A stretch of 28,169 nt of DNA from CAYOOT01 sp964405665 (GTDB lineage Bacteria > Bdellovibrionota_C > UBA2361 > SZUA-149 > CAZDWZ01): NCBI GenBank assembly GCA_964405665.1, contig CAYOOT010000033.1, positions 1 through 28,169 of the forward strand, in the 5' to 3' direction. The notes under the pieces were generated by a model. The model saw only the letters and a list, made by a program, of their open reading frames with translations, was not told the DNA's origin and ran no database searches. The number at the start of each line of letters is the position of its first letter. Within the stretch, counting starts at the first letter, position 1. The position numbers were made by a program, and so were the translations under genes. Below are positions 25,164-28,169 of the stretch, piece by piece.

Positions 25164-26299
25164 TTTATTTTCAGCAAAGATCCTTTAGAATTTTTAATCG
25201 TTCTGAGTATGAAATTTTGTCCTTGAATATCTCCAGTGGCATCAAATTTAAATTTTCCTTCCGCACCGGCGATAACTTGAGTATCTAAAAATGCTTTTAC
25301 ATTAGAGGTTTCAAAACCGACATTTTCGAATGCCTGAAAATAAGCTGTAAAAGCATTATAGGCTACCGCTAATAATGCTGCTGAATTTACACCATCAGGA
25401 AATAATTCTTGATATTTTGCAATAAAATCAGAATATGATTTTGTCGGGTTACTGATATCCGGCGTATCAAAATAAGTGACGTTTTCTTGTAAAGTATCTA
25501 AATTTTGAATGCTACTTTTTTCTCCTGGATTATAATAAGAATATATTTTTTGACTGATACCTAAGTTTTTCATATTTTTGATAATATTTTGATAAGTCGC
25601 CGGACTTCCGGCATTAACATAGTAAGCATCCACATCCTTAGATTTTATTCTTAAAAGAGGACTACGTAATTCGGTTTCTTGAGGATTGATATCTTCTAAA
25701 ACTAAATCTTTTTCATTAAAATTCTTCTGTAATTCGTTTTTAATTGCTGCGGTGAAGGCCGAAGTTTCAGTGATTACCCCAAGTTTTTCTACGCCATGAT
25801 TTTTTGCGTAATCGGAAATCAGTTTTACACCTTGATCAATAGAATAATAAGTTCTGTAAATATATTCTCCGGCTTTAGGAAGATCTGGATGAGATCCTAG
25901 AACGGAAATTAATAAAATTTTGCTGGCCTCAATATAAGAAGCCATTTGCATTACTTCCCCGGTACAGCCGACAATAAGAAATTTAACTTTATCTTGTTCC
26001 AAAAGTTTTTTTGCAGCAGTAATTGCAGAATTTCCTTGTCCACACTGCCCGTCTTCTAAAAGGAATTTATAATGGATTTTTTCTGAAGGCGGCAAACTAG
26101 AAAAAACTTTAACTGCCCTCATTGTTTCCAGACCATAGGGAGCAGTTGGCCCCGTTAAGGGAATAATCACTCCGATTTTTATTTCCTGAGTATCCTGCAC
26201 AAAGTTTTCTTTTTCAAAAAAATCATTTTTAAAAGAAATTATCAGAAGAAAAATAATAATTAGCAAAGAAAATGAAAGAAAAATAATAGCTTTTTTCAT
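25160..26299 (-). CDS. Periplasmic binding protein, branched-chain amino acid (LivJ-like) family
   Basis: 379 residues. A hydrophobic N-terminal segment (MKKAIIFLSFSLLIIIFLLI) has no lipobox cysteine, so it is an uncleaved anchor or a signal peptide. The family opening IKIGVIIPLTGPTAPYGLETM is followed by EDGQCGQGNSAITAAKKLLE and LIVGCTGEVMQ, matching the type I periplasmic binding fold that serves Liv-type ABC transporters. No permease or ATPase gene is nearby, so it may serve a distant transporter or act as a sensor. The ATG at 26299 is the only possible start (in-frame stop just upstream). The nearest AGGAG lies about 17 nt away, longer than usual. It follows the zinc-ribbon gene by 23 nt and is probably co-transcribed. 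Confidence 0.85.
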   Translation of the reverse strand: MKKAIIFLSFSLLIIIFLLIISFKNDFFEKENFVQDTQEIKIGVIIPLTGPTAPYGLETMRAVKVFSSLPPSEKIHYKFLLEDGQCGQGNSAITAAKKLLEQDKVKFLIVGCTGEVMQMASYIEASKILLISVLGSHPDLPKAGEYIYRTYYSIDQGVKLISDYAKNHGVEKLGVITETSAFTAAIKNELQKNFNEKDLVLEDINPQETELRSPLLRIKSKDVDAYYVNAGSPATYQNIIKNMKNLGISQKIYSYYNPGEKSSIQNLDTLQENVTYFDTPDISNPTKSYSDFIAKYQELFPDGVNSAALLAVAYNAFTAYFQAFENVGFETSNVKAFLDTQVIAGAEGKFKFDATGDIQGQNFILRTIKNSKGSLLKIN

Positions 26300-26322
26300 A
26301 AGATTTTAATCAGTTACTCTCC

Positions 26323-28008
26323 TTAATTAATATTATTTAAAAGATCATTAAAACATTTTTCGCAGTAAATTTTTTCTTTTTTTGCTGCGGGGTAGCTGCT
26401 TTTAATTGCCGTTCTGCAAAAATCGCAACTGCGGTCCCAAAGTTTTCTTTTATTACGCAATTGCATTCTATGAAATTGTCGGCAATCCGGACAATTTAGA
26501 GGCAAAGGCAGATTAAAATCTCTTAATCTTTTTAACTCTTGTTTGATAATTTTATAATTCTTGGAGCAAGCCTTGCAACTTAAAATTTCATCTACGATCG
26601 AATCATCAACTTCTCCGATTGTAGATGGCGGAACGTAAGACGAACTGCGATAATCTTTTTTGTCAGCATCTAGCCAATTAAAGCCTTTTTCCAGTGCTTC
26701 TTTTTTATCCAGAGGAAAATATTCTTGAGCGACGCTTTGGTTATAGCCAAAAGGACTAGCATTCGCAGGAAAGAAGTTTCCCCATTCTGCCGTATTTTTC
26801 ATTTGCTCGGCAATTTTTGCAGTCAACTGATGATATTCTTCTTTGGAATATTGTTTGTTCAGAATACAATATTCCTTATGATGTAGTCCAACGCAGCCAA
26901 ATAAATTTTTGGAGTAAGAGCAATTCTGGGAATAAGAAATATTCTGACTGTAAAAAATATAGATACTAAAAATTACCTGATAACTTTCAATCGCTCCCAA
27001 CACTTGATAACATAATTCCGGATTAATATAGAGATTAGAGCAATCCAGAATATCTTTGGTTTTTACACCCACTGTAAGATACTTACAATCCTCGCTATCA
27101 ATTACATCATAACAATCGGAACAATTTTTGGAATTTGTTAAAAAATCTCCACTGGAATTTTCACAATTGATAATATTGGAATATTTATGAAAACTATTTT
27201 CTCTCAGTTTATTTAGTTGTTCTTTGGCTTTTTCGATATTTTCTCGAGAACTTAAAATTGCATTGAACTTTTCCTTGAAAGTTTTCTTGTCCAGAGGCTG
27301 ATTAAGGAAGTGATATTCTTTGTTTTGCAGGTTAGTGCAGAATAAACAATTCTTGCAGCCTCTTAAATTTTCGGAAAAAAAACAGTCATTGGAATTTTGG
27401 CTATAGTAAAGATAAAAGCAATTATAACAGTGAGTGACATTAAAACATTCGTAGAGCAATTCCGAGTTATAGCAATAAGCACTGTCCACTACATCAGTGC
27501 AATCCTGAAATAATTTTCCGTAATAACAATCTTGGCAATTTTCTGAAGAGTTAATCAAATGACAGTTTTTAGAACAGGCAGTTCCTGTGGTATAAGGACA
27601 ATTTTCATTGTTCATTTGCATCAGATTGATTTGGGGCACAGTTAAGAATAATTCTTGAAATTGGGTGAAAAATGGTTTTTTAAAATCATAAGCTTTGCCA
27701 AAATCCAAAGCATCCCAGGAATCACTCCACCATTGTTCGTGGGAATATATTTTATGGTCTTTGGAAAATGAAGCGTCTGGCGAATAAATGGAAATTAATT
27801 TTTTGCCATCAAGAGCTGATTTATTATGGTAAAAGAATTGTTCATTGCGATGAATTACTCTTCTTTGTAAGCGGCAATCTGGACAAAGTTCTGGGAGGGG
27901 CAAAGAAGATTTAGTGGCAGAAAAAACAGGACTTATTTTTTCAATAAATTCCAGCTCTGTCGCCTCTATTGTAAACTCGGCGCTGCAATCAGGACATTTT
28001 TTTTGCAT
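26323..28008 (-). CDS. Cysteine-rich protein with related zinc ribbons at both ends
   Basis: 561 residues, start ATG 28008 (a TTG lies one codon upstream). The N-terminal module is CPDCSAEFTIEA, then LPLPELCPDCRLQRRVIHRNE. A related module closes the protein: CKACSKNYKI, then LPLPLNCPDCRQFHRMQLRNK, plus one more ribbon (DFCRT, YCEKCFND). Between them, about 130-235 and 285-370 are dense in Cys, Asn, Tyr and Ser with short periods (SENCQDCYYGKLFQDCTDV, CYNCFYLYYSQNSNDC). Each ends in a similar unit (NLQNKEYHFLNQPLDKKTF; GLHHKEYCILNKQYSKEEY). The pattern suggests a stacked solenoid with cysteine ladders. No signal peptide is seen, so it is probably cytosolic and metal-binding. Similar cysteine-rich zinc-ribbon proteins occur in uncultured bacterial phyla without known function; that is recollection, not a search. 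Confidence 0.7.
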   Translation of the reverse strand: MQKKCPDCSAEFTIEATELEFIEKISPVFSATKSSLPLPELCPDCRLQRRVIHRNEQFFYHNKSALDGKKLISIYSPDASFSKDHKIYSHEQWWSDSWDALDFGKAYDFKKPFFTQFQELFLTVPQINLMQMNNENCPYTTGTACSKNCHLINSSENCQDCYYGKLFQDCTDVVDSAYCYNSELLYECFNVTHCYNCFYLYYSQNSNDCFFSENLRGCKNCLFCTNLQNKEYHFLNQPLDKKTFKEKFNAILSSRENIEKAKEQLNKLRENSFHKYSNIINCENSSGDFLTNSKNCSDCYDVIDSEDCKYLTVGVKTKDILDCSNLYINPELCYQVLGAIESYQVIFSIYIFYSQNISYSQNCSYSKNLFGCVGLHHKEYCILNKQYSKEEYHQLTAKIAEQMKNTAEWGNFFPANASPFGYNQSVAQEYFPLDKKEALEKGFNWLDADKKDYRSSSYVPPSTIGEVDDSIVDEILSCKACSKNYKIIKQELKRLRDFNLPLPLNCPDCRQFHRMQLRNKRKLWDRSCDFCRTAIKSSYPAAKKEKIYCEKCFNDLLNNIN

Positions 28009-28036
28009 CAATAAAATATATTCTTATTGATGCAAA
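28002..28036 (-). promoter_or_regulatory. 13-bp perfect inverted repeat over the zinc-ribbon gene start
   Basis: Arms TTTGCATCAATAA (28002-28014) and TTATTGATGCAAA (28024-28036) flank a 9-nt spacer. In the minus-strand transcript the ATG sits inside the 3' arm. No Shine-Dalgarno is visible in front. It could be an operator dyad or an RNA hairpin that hides the start codon. There is no T-run after it in the transcript, so it is not a terminator for this gene. Confidence 0.65.
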
Positions 28037-28104
28037 TTGGCAACATCCTGTCGTTGGTAGCGAAGCAATCTTCTTGCATTAACCATGGCAATACTAATTA
28101 TAAA

Positions 28105-28122
28105 TTTGGTAATAAGCGGACT
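28105..28122. repeat. Fragment of the element C repeat
   Basis: TTTGGTAATAAGCGGACT is the exact reverse complement of 12188-12205, the inner part of the left arm of the palindrome at 12166-12270. It is either a decayed remnant or one arm of a copy that continues past the window end. The rest of 28037-28169 shows no gene. Confidence 0.6.
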
Positions 28123-28169
28123 TTAGGGCATCTCTAAAAATTAGGTAGAATAATTGTTTGGGATGTTTA

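Overview
This window is about 28 kb of AT-rich bacterial DNA. It looks like scaffolded draft or metagenome assembly, because it contains two runs of exactly 100 N. The organism appears to be diderm (Gram-negative): it carries hldD (ADP-heptose epimerase for LPS core), lipoproteins with a lipobox, and a periplasmic binding protein. No rRNA, tRNA or phylogenetic marker strong enough to name a phylum is visible. The mix of a PgpH-type c-di-AMP hydrolase, a kinase-FHA protein, an SPFH protein, a cysteine-rich zinc-ribbon protein and dispersed palindromic repeats fits uncultured lineages around Omnitrophota, Elusimicrobiota or the PVC group better than a model proteobacterium. That placement is inference only.

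Layout. 3-4823 (minus): alaS, a 7TM-HD phosphodiesterase and ybeY in one tightly packed operon; the end of the phosphodiesterase gene is overprinted by the start of ybeY. 4824-6690: a parB gene split by assembly gap 1, a LysE/RhtB exporter next to gap 2, and two related palindromic repeat elements. 6691-12101 (minus): cyclopropane fatty acid synthase, then a cluster of an unknown membrane protein, LemA, a TPM-domain (YgcG-like) protein and an FAD-dependent dehydrogenase. 12166-12270: a third nested palindromic element.

12300-17664: a large SPFH/flotillin-like protein (minus) faces a divergent kinase-FHA-repeat membrane protein (plus), which is followed by an M50B-like membrane metallopeptidase. 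The kinase domain has lost the glycine loop, the HRD aspartate and the DFG motif, so it is predicted to be a pseudokinase. 17690-19256 (minus): hldD and a cysteine-rich lipoprotein.

19357-24309 (plus): a complete leucine biosynthesis operon, leuA-leuC-leuD-leuB. It is preceded by a good promoter, a 35-codon leucine-rich leader peptide, and mutually exclusive RNA pairings ending in an intrinsic terminator, which is a classic ribosome-mediated attenuator. 24378-28011: a protein with a degenerate receiver-like domain, a branched-chain amino acid type periplasmic binding protein (minus), and a cysteine-rich protein with related zinc ribbons at both ends (minus). The start codon of this last gene lies inside a perfect 13-bp inverted repeat.

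The most interesting items are the pseudokinase and its SPFH/M50B neighbourhood, the leu attenuator, the cysteine-rich zinc-ribbon protein with its start-codon hairpin, and the nested palindromic repeats.
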